Assembly: GCA_019096155.1 (NCBI GenBank)
Contig: JAHCVI010000003.1
Location: 1,488,001-1,552,000 of the forward strand
From: Staphylotrichum longicolle
Taxonomy: Eukaryota; Ascomycota; Sordariomycetes; Sordariales; Chaetomiaceae
Reading direction: 5' to 3'
DNA length: 64,000 nucleotides
Shown one piece after another: positions 21,713 to 33,720 of this stretch. Numbering within the stretch: the stretch's first letter is position 1; each line of letters opens with the position of its first letter. A program made the translations under genes and the position numbers. The notes under the pieces were generated by a model that saw only the letters and a list, made by a program, of their open reading frames with translations, did not search any database and had not been told where the DNA came from.

Positions 21713-23756
21713 GGCGCGCATTCATGGTGATGATTGGGTCGAAAAATAGTCGTCTCTGTCGACGGAGAGGGCATGCAGGTGGGATATCAAGGGAGATGGT
21801 ATGGTGGAAGACGAGACGAACACTGAGCTGCTGGCAGACACAAGATACCCGATTATTGGCTGGTTCGCGGTTACATACATTCAGGTTACGCGATTTGGCC
21901 AGGTATTTTAACGCTCATGATCATGTCTTGAGTTGAACAATGCTCATCATTGCCATTGTTTCTTTTTCTTGTTACATTGTCGACTATGATGCTGGTGATT
22001 TCACCTGGCTGGAGATGTTCGTGAAGATTGATGTCAGAGCCGCCATTGACAAGGAGGGGTTTAAGGAGTGGCTAGAGATGGGAAAAGGAGGGAACGAGAT
22101 TGATGTTGAGATGGAAAAGCAAAGAGTAAGGTCTTCGTTTGTGCCCCATCATGCGATCCTGGGAGGCATTTGTGGAAGCAGTTGTCAAAATCAACAAGCT
22201 CTCCAATCACTAATCCATTGATATCCTCGATCCCTCAGGCTATTTCTCGCCCGAGGTCGGACATATGTTGGTTGCGCACCCGACCTGTCTATCAACCTCT
22301 TCCGCAGTTGACCTGCCGACTGCGGGCTCCAACAGGACGCCGATCAAGTTTTAGAATAGAAACATGCTGCAAGTCGTTATACGGGCAAGGGAACCAGGAA
22401 GAGAGGGGTCTTGGGTGGCGTATGTGTTTGACGCAGTCGTGGAACGTTGAGGGGTCTTTTGGAGGGCGTGTTGATGAGCGGAGTTTTTTTTGGGGCGGAG
22501 AAATGAGGCAGTGCCCATGGATAGAATAAAGTTGTTGACGCCGGAGCAGAGTGGTGGGATGAAGGCGTCTGTGGGAAGACGATAAAGGAGAGCCAGGAGA
22601 CTTGGTTAGATGAGTGGGACGGGGAGGTGCGGAAGCAAGGATGCCCGCTTGCGACCTTGGCCTGGGAGACCACATATGGTGTAATACCCACAGAAAGACG
22701 GCGGCGGCAGCGGCAGCGGCGGAGCAGCTTGGGATGCAGGTATTCGGCCGGGGTTGGCAGATTCGGTGAGTTTTAGGTGGAGGTGACGGTGACAGTCAGT
22801 TCGGCCCGAACGCATACCCTCCCTGACCCTGATGCAAGGTAACCCTCCGTGCATTTGCCTTGTTTACCAAACACCTTTAAAAGCAAACAAATCAAAACGC
22901 GGGTTCTTGATGATGTGGTGGCTGCGACCGATAACAATGCCTTGGTGAAGAAGGATCGCCCTTGTCAAAAGTGCCCGATACTCTTGACAGCCAAGTCACA
23001 GATGGATGATCTTGAATCCTGCCCGGACAAGTCGGTCAGCAATCTTTACCACCCATCCGCAATAAGCGAAGACCAACCTTGCGTATATGGCCGATTCCCC
23101 TCACAGATCAAGCCTAGACAACTTCTTCTCGTCAGACATGTGCAGCGCCGAGATGTTGTTGTCCATCGGGATTGCGTTGGGCTGCACGCAATGGCGTTCG
23201 ATAGTTGTTGCCTGTGCAAGCTGAGCCCCCGCCGAATCACCACCTCAACAAGAATGTATTGGAAGACTGATACGAAGAGTGAGGGGTTAGATGACTATGT
23301 GGCGTGGGCCAGACCCCGACTTCCTCGAGTGCTCTCGTTCCAGTCGGTCCGGGTCGGGAGGCGGCAGCTGCCGGTAGGGCTGAGCTTGCAGGTGGCTATT
23401 TGGCAGACGTATCAGGAGCACCTGCATTCAAGGGACGGCTGGACCTATACCGCCACTATTCCGCACGATTGGCGCGATGGCTGGCAATGAGTGGTTCTCG
23501 AGATAGACCGGTCTGACAGGAATGACTTGGAAACTCGCGGCTGAGCGCTGTGAAGGCAGCGACTTCTCGGAAGCGGTCAATGAGTGTTGTGGGCTAAGGA
23601 AGTTGAAACTCGTGCATAAATGCGGTCTTCCTTTTCTTCCTTATGCTCAACATAAAAAGAAGACCACGAGACAATCAGCGGCGCAGTCAAAATCGAGAGC
23701 AGACCTCAACCAGAACAGCTTAGTCCACAATCTCTTCAACCCCAATCACCACCACC
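21713..23756. other. Intergenic region of about 2 kb, no supported gene
   Basis: Open frames are present (for example plus strand 22849-23490) but lack domains, signal peptides and splice-consistent extension. The last 150 bp (about 23640-23756) is A/C-rich and is the likely 5' leader of the repeat protein, ending in CACCACCATGG, a good start context. Confidence 0.5.
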
Positions 23757-24611
23757 ATGGCCCAAAAGCAAGAGAACTGGAAGTGGTGTTCCAAGTGCGC
23801 CTGCATCTTCTTCGCCGGGGACGCCGTGTGCCGCGCCAACAACGGGGTCCATGACCTGTCAGGCAGCGCCATGTACGCCATCTCGTACCAGTCCACCGCC
23901 CCGGGCCAGAACAAGTGGAAATGGTGCAAGAAGTGCCAGGTCCTCTCATACACCGGCAACGGCGTGGGCACCTGCCAGGCCGGCGGCCAGCACGACGTGT
24001 CCAGCAGCGGCGACTACCATCTGCCCTCGACGGGCGGCGGCCAGACGCCATGGAAGTGGTGCCACAAATGCCAGGGTCTCGCCTGGCAGGCGGCGCCGTG
24101 CACCGCGGGGGGCAACCACGACTTTGCGGGCAGCGGCCAGTACCAGATCTGCATGAATGGCGAGCCGCGGGCGCAGGCCAGCATCGGGCAGGACGAGTGG
24201 CGCTGGTGCAAGAACTGCCAGTTGCTCTGCTTCGACGGCAAGACCAGCTGCGCGGCGGGCGGCTCCCACATCAGCGCCGGCAGCGGCAACTACGCCATCA
24301 GCTTTGCGCAGCAGGCGGCCAACACGCAGGACAAGTGGAAGTGGTGCAACAAGTGCTATGGGCTGGCCTATTCCGCGAGCGCCTCGGACGGCGTCTGTCC
24401 CCGCGGCGGTACGCACAACTTTGGAGGCAGCGGCAACTATGCGGTCTTGTTGAATGTGCCTGCGGCGGCCGGGCAGCAGGACAAATGGGGTTGGTGCAGG
24501 CACTGCCAGCAGATGTGGTACACCGGCAACGGGGCCGGGAAGTGTCCGAGTTCGGCTAATGGCGGGCATGTCAAGGACGGGTCTGGGGCCTATGTGCTCT
24601 CGTTTGCTTGA
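23757..24611 (+). CDS. Protein of six tandem WxWC cysteine repeats
   Basis: A single exon of 284 residues, made almost entirely of six units of about 45 residues. Each starts W-[KRG]-W-C-x2-C, continues with a hydrophobic stretch (QVLSYTGNG, QGLAW, YGLAY), then one more Cys, then GG.H and GSG.Y. Repeats begin near residues 8, 46, 92, 144, 196 and 243. Three Cys and one His per unit suggest a small metal-binding or disulfide-held fold; this is inference. Repeats 1 and 4 deviate (NNG in place of AGG; HISAGSG), as does repeat 6 (spacing before GGH). There is no signal peptide, so it may be cytosolic or leave by an unconventional route. I associate similar WCxKC repeats with bacterial (actinomycete) proteins, but cannot verify this here. 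No intron, very high GC. Confidence 0.85.
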   Translation: MAQKQENWKWCSKCACIFFAGDAVCRANNGVHDLSGSAMYAISYQSTAPGQNKWKWCKKCQVLSYTGNGVGTCQAGGQHDVSSSGDYHLPSTGGGQTPWKWCHKCQGLAWQAAPCTAGGNHDFAGSGQYQICMNGEPRAQASIGQDEWRWCKNCQLLCFDGKTSCAAGGSHISAGSGNYAISFAQQAANTQDKWKWCNKCYGLAYSASASDGVCPRGGTHNFGGSGNYAVLLNVPAAAGQQDKWGWCRHCQQMWYTGNGAGKCPSSANGGHVKDGSGAYVLSFA

Positions 24612-24842
24612 GCTTGCCGGAGAGCGATGCAGCAGTTCTCGAATTTGTACCTGTCTCCGTTCGCGCGCTTGACCCAAGTTTGAAAACGCAAGCACCTGCA
24701 CCTCTCAATGCCGGTTTTCGTTGAAATGACCAAACATCCCTTGAAAGTTCGAAGTGTGAGTGTCAATGTTGTCCTGATTAGAGCAACGTTGCGTGCGTCT
24801 CGTGGTTGACTTCGCCATATCCAACGACAGAAATACATCGAC

Positions 24843-24958
24843 GGCAAGGTGGCCGAGCGGTCCAAGGCGCCAGGTTCAGGAACACCTGAATTAGCAAATC
24901 TCACAACAGATTTCCTGGTCTCAGAAATGGGGCGCGAGTTCGAATCTCGCCCTTGTCA
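24843..24958 (+). tRNA. tRNA-Leu (anticodon CAG) with intron
   Basis: The acceptor stem GGCAAGG (24843-24849) pairs with CCTTGTC (24951-24957), with one G-U pair. The D arm contains GAGCGGTCCAAGG. The anticodon stem CCAGG (24870-24874) pairs with CCTGG (24914-24918); the anticodon CAG is at 24877-24879. A 32-nt intron (24881-24912) lies one base after the anticodon, the usual place. A long variable arm marks the class II type, and the T arm is GCGAG-TTCGAAT-CTCGC. The discriminator base is A. Mature length is about 84 nt. Confidence 0.95.
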
Positions 24959-26483
24959 AAAACCTTTTGCGCTTTCTCCAGCAGCAGCGCGTGCATGTGG
25001 CAGGCCCGTGATTTTTGGTCCACCTTCTAGAAGCCGTCTGTGGGTTGCTGTCTGCAGATGTGGACTCAGGTCCGGGCTTGGCTTGCAGTTGCTCGGGGCT
25101 CGGCACCATGTTTCGCGGCTGGTTGGGACTTGTTGGGGTCGCAGGAGATGCAGCTGGCTCCAGGCACGAGGCAGAGGACGGCTGGTAGGAGGAGTGCACC
25201 TGAGACACCCGAGAGTTGGCTCTGCAGGTTGATTCTGCGGGTTCTGCGGGTTCTGCGTGCGTGCAGGAGTCAGCGAACCCACGTGAAGATGCAACTTTGA
25301 GCTTCGCTTGCAGAACCAGGCGCTTTGGGTTTTGCATGTGATGGGCAATGCCGCCGCCACGGAGATGGCTGCCGCGGTGATGCACGGCGATGGCGACGAT
25401 GACGGTGACGGGCAGCGGCGACGCAGTCCAGAAAGAGGAAAAACACCTTTGCGGCTGGTGCTCGGATCTCGCGCCGGCAGGTTGGTCAAAGTGTTTTTAA
25501 CTTGAAGCTGCAAAGCTCGGGTGGGGCTTCTCGGGTCGCCCGATCTGCGGACCGGGAAGAAACTCGTCTGAAACATCAGATGAAAGGGCCGCAGCCAGCG
25601 CCGGGAAAGTGCCCAGCATGCCCCAGCGTACCCCAGCGTGCCCCCCCAGCGTCCCCCCAGCATGTCAATCTGAGATGCTCGATGCAACACTCTGGCCTGA
25701 GGCCGCGGGAAGAAGCAGCGCTGGCTCAATGTCTTGCACTCTGCACTCTGCGCGCACCAGTGCTCAATCGGGTTTCGGCCAGGGCCAAGCTGGCTAAGCT
25801 CAGGAACGGCTCCCTGAGCCAATGGCAGCGGTGCGGTTGACGCTCCGTTTAATTGGCCCAGGCGCCACAGCTGCGACTTCTCAATTGGGACGATCGAAAT
25901 TAAAACACGCCGCGAATGCTCAGGGGGGAGGAAGTCGCGAGGCTTTGGCGACCGGGCAACGTCTGACTGAAGAACGCTGACAGGCGCCCACTTCCCAATT
26001 GACGGGCAGTCGTCGGCGAGGGCCAATTTCTCGGTTTTCTCCTTTGTCATGCGAGTGGCCCTTCGTTCATTACAGTCCTGTACTCAGTACACACGCGCGC
26101 GGAACACACACACACGCACACACGCTCGTTACAGTCGCTCATTTTTATCGCCTTTTTTCGCATGAACAAATTAACCAGCCGCGACCAGGTTCCACGTCGC
26201 AGTCAGCGCCTCCGCAGTCGTGTCAGCAGCGTCAGCAGCAGTGAAGCGCCCAGCAGACCCAGCGACCCAGTAGCTGCTGAGCCCGCTGAGCCCGCTGGCC
26301 CCGCGGAGCCCGTCAGAGGTCACCGGGGCGCCATCGAGGAGGGGGGTCCGCGGTCGAGACGTCTCGGGTCCCGCGACTTGGTGGAGTGCGCTGCTGCTGC
26401 TCCTGCTGTTGCCGCCGCCGCTCCTGCTCGTTCTGGCCTCTCTGGGCTCCTCAGCCCTCGTGTTCTAAGGGCCGAGAAGTAGG
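24959..26483. other. Intergenic region and long 5' leader of the next gene
   Basis: A minus-strand open frame of 364 codons (24956-26050) overlaps the tRNA end and has no domain; I take it as chance. Between about 25610 and 25670 there are degenerate repeats of CCCCAGCRT. A CA/CG-rich simple repeat lies at about 26092-26132. An upstream frame of 106 codons (26162-26482) ends one base before the next ATG. See the finding on the leader. Confidence 0.5.
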
Positions 26484-29339
26484 ATGGAACCCGGTACCAG
26501 GGGCAGGTCCCCTGTGTCCCGTCGCGTCGCACAGAAGTTGGCCGGCGACACTGTCGTTCGAATTCCATACCGCCCACGGAAGGATGCAGCCTACGCGCGG
26601 AAGACTGCAGCCGCCGACCTCGACGTGGTGACCACCCGCCGCCAGGACTCTGAGGCCGATCCCAGGATACACCCGGCAGCCGCCGACGCTCTCTCCCTAT
26701 CCGGCACCACCCCGCCGAGCAGCCCGACCATGGCCAGCTTCCCCGGCGGCTCCAAGTCGATGACTCCCGAGAAGACCAAGCCAGGTCGCCCGCAGCCGTT
26801 TCTCATCACCACGCAGGGCAAGGTGCCCGCCAAGGACGGGGACGACGCGTCGTTCCGCAAGCACAACCGCGGCATCGGCTCCATCGACTCGATTCTCTCC
26901 TCCACCACCTGCGTGAACACGCAGTCCGAGTGCAGCCGCCCGGAATCACGCCTCTCCCGGGAAATTCGTATCGAGATCGAGGATGCTGACGGCGGGGCGC
27001 CCGTCGCTTCCCACCGCAAGCCCAGGAAGCAGACCAGCAGGTGCGAGTTGTTCTCTGATGGAGTCATCTCCCGGGGGATTGAACGTACTCACACACCCGA
27101 CAGAATGCAACTGGCCCCGACAGCCACCTCGCGCCCCGGCACTGCCGTGCCCTGCGGCGAGGGCGAGGACCATGAGGGCGAGGACGACGAGGTCCGGTTG
27201 GTCGATGAGATCTCATCCTGGGTCCTGCGGAACACGTTCGGAAAGGACGTAGATGACTGCGCTGCGCCGCTGTTGGTTTGGGATTGCACCTATCGCTACC
27301 TCCAAGAACTCTGGACCGCATCTCAGGAAGGGAACCTGGGGTTCATCCAAGCAACATCTGGTCATGGGACCCCTTCCCCTCAATACGGCGGCACGCCAGG
27401 CGCCGGGAACAATGACCAGCAGCAGTCTGGGCCTTATGGGAAAGGAAAGAGAAAGGCGGATGGAGGGAGCGACGATGGCAGTGGGATGGGAGGCCGGGAC
27501 GACCAAGGGAGCGAGGAGAGGGACGTGTCACCAGCCTCACAGGCATACAGCACCAAAGGAAACATCACCAACTTCAGCTGTCCTTACCGGAAACGCAATC
27601 CCCTTCGATTTAACGTGCGAGAGTATTACGTCTGCGCTACACACTCATTTGCCGACATGTCACAACTGAAGTGAGTGTTGAGGGGACGGTGTGCAAGTCT
27701 AGGCCGTTGCTAATCCCCTTCAGGAAGCACATTCGTGCCCACCATCCTCCTGTTCAGAGGAACGCAGGCCCATTCCTCTGCCCTCGTTGTTGCCAGGGCT
27801 TTGTCTCGAAAAACGAACTGGACTCGCATCTACGCCAGTTGGACGTTTGTCATGTTTCGTATGATAGCGGCGGCGCAGACCCCGAGGACGGCATCACCCA
27901 GAAGATCATATCGTCGTTGGAGGCGCGGAGTTTGAAGGCGAAAATTGACAACTGGGTCTCGCTGTGGAAACTTCTATTCCCCGTTGATCAGGTGATTCCC
28001 GATCCAGGTAAGGGGTTACCCCTTCACTTCTCACCTGCCAATCGGTCTCTAATCGAGAGCAGTGTTCGTCCCGGTGATGGAGATCTTTGACTTTATTGCA
28101 GAGTCCAAGAAGTTCCTGAGCACACTCAAAGACCTGCTCGAGCTCCAATACCGCCATGTTCTGGAAGGGGCGAGCCAAGTCGCGAATGTGGATGTCAAGA
28201 TCCGCCAGGGACTTGAACGAAGTGCCGGATCGATCTACACATGGATCGAGACTGTTGTGCAGGACTGGGAGCAGAGAATCGCAGGGACAGTATCACTCTT
28301 CACAAACACCGCCATCAGCCAACCCGCAACGAGCGAAAGCTGGGCTTCTACCCCCCATCTTCCTCCCTCTCCCGCGCCAACGCCCACGGTCATGCCTGGG
28401 AATGTTGCGAGCGGTTTGGCTGGCGGTGAAAGTCCCGGCCCAGCCGTGCCCCCAGGCATCAGGGGCGCATCCGTCCGAAGACGGCCCAACCCCCCGCCGA
28501 AGAGGATCAAGAGGCCCGAGATCCTGCCCAAAGCCCCACCGCCGACTCAGATACCGATGCCCATCCAACGAGCACGAACCCCGCAACCTCAAGCCAGGGT
28601 CGCCAGCAACACGTTTAGAGCGCCGCCTTCGGTACTCCCCAGCCAATCGGTTCCCATTCCGTCATCAACTACACCTCACGGCCTGCCGTACCATACGAGC
28701 TGGGAAACCCCAACAGTGACAGTTACCAGCGCCTACAGCGTTCCCTACACCAGCCCGGGCGACGTGTTCCACCATCCAGCTATGACACCCACACACTACG
28801 CACCCATCCATAACCAGATCGAAGTTCCGCCTCCCTACCTGGCGCCAGAACAGCAGACGGAGACCATGTCACCCGAGGCAATGCAACACGACGCCGATCC
28901 CCGCCCGCAGTCAGCAGCAAATATCCACGCAAATCGGCTGACCATGTCCACCACCCCAAGGTCGTCGCTCGCGAGTCTCAGCTGGATGCGCGACGAGAAT
29001 CGGGACTCGAGCCAGACACTGGTCGAAGCCCACCCGCCAGGAAGATGCGCCAACATGTACTGTCCGAGCTGCAGCAAAACACTGCCTGATGACATGGGTG
29101 CGCAACCTTCACCCGTGGGCATCCATCACGTCACGGGCGCCCCGCACCACCACGCTGCGTTCCACACTACCGGGCCTGGCGGCGGCGGACCCTTCCACAC
29201 TTCTCCCAGCCCCGGAGAGGTACACGGCTATACAGAGCAAGTCGAGTGGTCGTTCCACGGTGCGGGAGGGATTCACGGCGCAGGGGGTAATGATAATATG
29301 TTTGGAGGGGGACACCATGGGCCGCAGGAAGGGTACTGA
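26484..29339 (+). CDS. Conserved fungal zinc-finger-like protein (degenerate C2H2)
   Basis: Three exons, 26484-27670, 27724-28007 and 28063-29339, keep phase and give 915 residues. The N-terminal 380 residues are low complexity. The conserved core begins FSCPYRKRNPLRFNV, then CATHSFADMSQLKKHI, then HPPVQ, then CPRCCQGFVSKNELDSHL. These are two C2H2-like fingers; the first lacks a canonical first pair. PEDGITQ and KIDNWVSLWKLLFP follow. This block recurs in many Pezizomycotina proteins of unknown function, which I know as fungal C2H2-like proteins. A helical segment (about 495-580) follows, then a Pro-rich tail with a CPSCSK motif. It is probably nuclear, but no target is known. It converges with the TRPY1 gene. 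Confidence 0.85.
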
Positions 29340-30304
29340 CTTCGAGTTGGCCCCCTTTCGCTAATCGGAAGAGAACAGTAGAGAGGGACATTCTTTTTGC
29401 TTGGGATACTTTCCTTCATTGTATACTAACGGCTGAAAATAGCAAGCAAGGATTTGTACTAATGTAATGCAGATGCAGCAGTCTTTTCGGGGGACGAGGG
29501 GAAACGAGAGCATTCAAGGAGCAGCTGGGCAAGTGGTGAAACGGCACACTGCACGAGGTTATGATTGATGTATACCAATGTTTTTTTTCTTTTTCATTCT
29601 TTGTATGATATGGTTTTAGACCTTTTCCCCACGTTTCTCCGTGCCAGTGACGGCTGCACTGGAGACATGTAATCCTAGTGTGTATCCAGGGAATCATGTT
29701 TGGGTGTGCAATACCACGGGACTGATAATTCACTGTTTGTTTTTGCCTTTTTGGCTTTGAAGAAGATCGTCGAGAGCTGGTGTCTTGTGTGCTTGAAGGG
29801 AGTTCTAGAGGACCACGCTGTGACGCGGGCTCCGCTCGACGAAGACGCACGCTTCAGGGTCAGGAACAGAAAATGATGCTGGAAGCTCGAGCAACTTCAT
29901 CAAGCGGATGATGGGACTCGACGTCTAACCACTGGTGCTCCTTATAACAGGTCTTAACACACACCTCCCTTTGCAAACAACATCCTCTCCGCATAGACTC
30001 ATTAAGAGATGGTGCAAAAGCCTCCCAAACACCAGCATCCATGCTTGCTAGACAGTATGCACCTACAAGAGGCCAAAAATGCAACGCAAATGCAAACAGA
30101 ACGAAGGGATGCACGCTGATGATGCCCGCAATAAACAAATCAACAACGCAACTCACAGCTCCTTATCCAAGACCCCTTCAGCACATCGTCTCTCTATCAC
30201 CTTTACCCCCCACCCCCACTCCTCCTCTCCCACCCTCTCCAACGCTCAACGCACCTACGTCGATGTCACTAACTAGGCCCCTATCCCCTCATCCCCCTTA
30301 CTTC
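29340..30304. other. Convergent intergenic region
   Basis: The 3' flanks of the zinc-finger-like gene and the TRPY1 gene. T-rich stretches near 29580-29600 are simple sequence. No supported gene. Confidence 0.55.
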
Positions 30305-32700
30305 CTACACGACAGAAACATCCGTCAGCGACCTAGTCTGCTGCGTCTGCAGCGCCACCACGAGCTCCGTCAACCGGTCAATCTTGGCCGCGAGGTCCGC
30401 GATGCGCACCTCGACGTCGGTCGACGGCTCGCCAAACGCCTCCTCCTCAGCCGCCTCGGCCGCCGCGTCCCGCTGCCGCGGCGTGAGGCGCGACGACTCC
30501 CCAGGGCCGTAGCCGGCCGCCAACAACGTCCCCCCGGTGCCGGCGCTCGGTGGCGGGGGCGGGCGGAGGTTGAGGGCGGAGGTGAGGTCGGCGCGGAGGG
30601 ACGAGGACGACTGGTGGCGCTGCGCCTGCTGGAGCAGGGCGCGCTTGGCGGCCGGGTTGGGGCTGCCGATGGTGGCGTGGCGGGGGCCGCGGAAGCCCGT
30701 GTACTGTGTGCCCTTGCCGGCGGTGCCGCGGATGTACTCGTAGAGCTCGATGGCGGCGACGATAGGCAGGTGGGTGGCCTTGAGGAGGAGGATGCGGGCG
30801 GCGCGGAACTTGTTGTCCGAGGGGAGGAAGAGGCGGAGGGGGCGGAAGATGACGAGGGCGAGGAGGTTGAAGGGCGGGTAGAAGTGGGTCAGGCGGTTGC
30901 TGGTGGAGGCTTCGAGGACGTAGACGCTGTAGACGTAGAGGTACTCCTCGCGAGCGTGGGTGATGACGCGTGAGAAAGAGTTGGACAGCATACCGGTCAG
31001 GGAGCCCGTGAGGAGGATGGAGCTGAGGGTGACAAAGATGATCATGAGCGGGGGACCAAAGACGGGGTCGATGTTGTGCATGATGTCGAAGCCGACGTAG
31101 CTGGAACCGAAGAAGATGCGGGTGAGGAAGCCGGTCATATCGTTGAGGGAGTAGGCGTCGCGGCCGACAAGGGAGAAGGTGGTCAGGAAGCCGAGGTAGA
31201 TGACTACGACGAGGACCATGAACTTGAGAAAGTCCTTGCCCATCTCTTTGAGGCAGGGAATGAGAGTCTGCTGGAGTTAGCCTCAGATATCGGTCTCCGG
31301 GTCTCGGTAACGTACTCCCCAGTAAGGGCTCAAGCTGAGGATGGAGAAGACACGCGGAACCATGAAAAGCGCCTCGAGAGCCAGGACGTCAAAGGCCAGG
31401 TCAACGAGGCGAGAGTTTTGGGTTTCCAATCCGACGATTCCTGCTACAGTCAGCGTCGTATCACCCAAGAGATGTGGTTGACGTACTGAGGACAAAGTAT
31501 GTCACGCCAATTCCTATCATGGCCATGTCAAAGATGTTCTGCAATGGTAATTAGCAGAAAGCCCCTGCCAAGACCAGAGAGTACAAACCCAAACGTCAGC
31601 AGCGTAAAAGATGGAGCCGGCGTCGATCCACTCGCTCAGCTCATCGTAGGCAAACGCAGCAAGCCAGAGCACAGGAAGACCTCCAGGGTAGTGATGCGGT
31701 TCGGGTCCCGCTCCATCAACACGGCATAGTAGAGAAACAGGAAGCTGGCAAAGAAGAGGACTTCGAACGACTTCAGGTACTTGGGAACGCGGAGGCGGGA
31801 GAAGGGGTCGGCGGTGGTGGGCTTGTAAAAGCGCGGCTTCTTGACCGAGTGGACCGAGAGGCTGTCCCAGAAGATGATGTCGCCATTCCAGATGCCCGTG
31901 ATGATCTTTTGGACGACGGCCTGGCTGAGGAAGCGCTTGGCGTCGGCAATGGCGGCGATCTCGAGGGCGTTGAGGTTGGTGAAGTTGGCTGTTGGGTCGT
32001 CCTCTTCGTCGTCATCGTCGTCGTCGGCCGTCATGCTCATAGTGAGACGGGAGATGGAGCTGAGGAGCATGTTGCGCTTGTTATTCCCCGACTGGCTGAG
32101 GACCTGGCGGGCCGAGTGAGCGGTGCCCCGCAGAGCCTGGCCAAGGAGGGCGCTGTGCTCGTCGACTGCCGTCTCCTCATCGCTCGGGGTCTGGTCCTCC
32201 GAGTCCTTGGGATCTGGGATCTCGTACAGACAGTAGTCGACAGCCTCCCGTTCGGACAGATGGGTGAGGAAGCGCCAGGCCACGATCTCACAGCCGTTGG
32301 CACGGGCCTCGTTCAACCCCTTGTCCTCGGTGATGGCGCCATAATGCCACTTGAGAGCACTGCGGAGGTGGTCAACAGGAGGGCAGTACAGAACATAATC
32401 AGAGCACCAGACTTACAGCAGCGCGTTCACAATGGCGGGGTGAGTGCAGTTGCGGCCCAGGTGGTCGACAAGTGCGCGCAGGCCATCCCCGGCGCCCGTG
32501 GTCCTGAGCTGCTCAAAGGTGACGGGCAGCAGGATGACGTCGGCAATGTAGACCGAGAGCTTCTTGACGAGCACGCGGAAGGTGTCGTCGTCTTTGATGT
32601 CGGGCAGCTCAGTGCCGAAGCGGGCTTGGCGACCCGATGGCGACGGGGTCCTCAGAGCAGCTTCCGCCGCTTGAGGGCGCGACTTGACGCGGATCGGCAT
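30305..32700 (-). CDS. TRPY1/Yvc1-type vacuolar cation channel, with an apparent 1-nt frameshift
   Basis: Exons: 32700-32417, 32359-31589, 31538-31487, 31440-31316 and 31267-30305. The family is recognised from the N-terminal block (RVLVKKLSVYIADVILLPV), WNGDIIFWDSLSVHSV, the membrane segments LLFFASFLFLYYAVLMERDP and LMIIFVTLSSILLTG, and the pore-region GRDAYSLNDM. The C-terminus ends in a coiled-coil-like helix (IADLAAKIDRLTELVVAL). Yvc1 releases vacuolar Ca2+ on stretch or osmotic shock. Exon 2 has 771 nt where phase needs one more. Frame is lost between LEVFL and WLAAFAYDELSEW, near 31662-31675. With one base added the protein would have 731 residues. No intron fits there without removing conserved membrane sequence. 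This is either an assembly error or a recent null allele. Confidence 0.88.
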
Positions 32701-33720
32701 TGCGACGCGGCAAGAACCTAAAGACCCAATTGCTGGCTGTTTCCCGATACGAGGAAAAAAGGTGCCTTCTGTGATGCCCGCCGTCACTGGCGCGGAGGGA
32801 GGAAGAAGGGGAAGGAGGCTCCGGCGAGAGAGGGGAAGGTGCTGATTGTGAAGCCCGCTTTGATGGAGTTGGCGCCGATGGAGAACCCCGGCAGGCACCA
32901 CAGGCACCCTGACGCGCCTTGCCCGTCTTGGCTTGGATGCACCACTTCAGGGCCTGGACCCTGCCGAGGGATTGGGGGGCCCGAATTGGGGGGCGGACAC
33001 GCTAAAAAAGCTAACTGACGTCTCACCGTTGGTTGTTTCAGCTTTTGTCGTCCAATCCATTGCGCATGCGAACTGTTGACCCCGCCGCCCTCAGGGCTCG
33101 CCTTGCATTGCGCTTTCGCCACCTCCAGGGGATCAGCTGAGCAGCTCACGCAACTGAAAGCTCGGACGAGAAGCCTCATGCAATGTCCTGATTGGTCAGC
33201 TCGCAGCATCGAAGAGACGAAACATGCACACAATCCATCACCACATCCTGTCCCAACGAGCAGCCAGCACAGCCCTGTGCACCTCCGTCATGGTCAGCTT
33301 GAGCAAGCACCTCGCTGCCCCGACTTTCTTGTTTGAGATTCCGGCTTGGACACGAATCCAATATGCATTTTCCTCCTTCTCTTTAGCCTCATATCTACCC
33401 TTCCCTTCACAATCCAGGGGCAATGTTTGCAAGTTTCCTTGAACGGAAAGCGGGATCCCCGCCTCCGAGGTCAACGGGGGAACAATCTATCAGAAAGGGG
33501 ATTTCCATATGTCGACACATCTGAGAGTAAATCTTCACCAAAGCCGTGATGGCGGCTTTGCATGCCTCACTCTTGGGCTTGTCGAGGTGGTTGCTCGACC
33601 AGGTATTTAAGGAGTGCTCTGAGTAGTCTGCTCAGCCACTCATCAACAGTCCGATGTGTGCACTTGACTCATCTCGAAAATACATCTCGCTTTGAAGGTT
33701 GGATCATCATTACTGCCATC
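32701..33720. other. Divergent promoter region, TRPY1 and mannanase
   Basis: About 1 kb between two gene starts. A TATA-like TATTTAA lies at 33604-33610. No gene is supported; the short frames lack any domain. Confidence 0.55.
33604..33610 (+). promoter_or_regulatory. TATA-like element of the GH5 mannanase gene
   Basis: TATTTAA sits 111 bp upstream of the ATG at 33721, a normal distance in filamentous fungi. Confidence 0.4.

Noticed and set aside
22849..23490. Plus-strand open frame of 213 codons upstream of the repeat protein
   Set aside because: No recognisable domain, and the start lies in unremarkable sequence; kept as unannotated.
24956..26050. Minus-strand open frame of 364 codons
   Set aside because: It overlaps the 3' end of the tRNA, lacks a domain or signal peptide and has no consistent splice structure; probably chance in GC-rich DNA.
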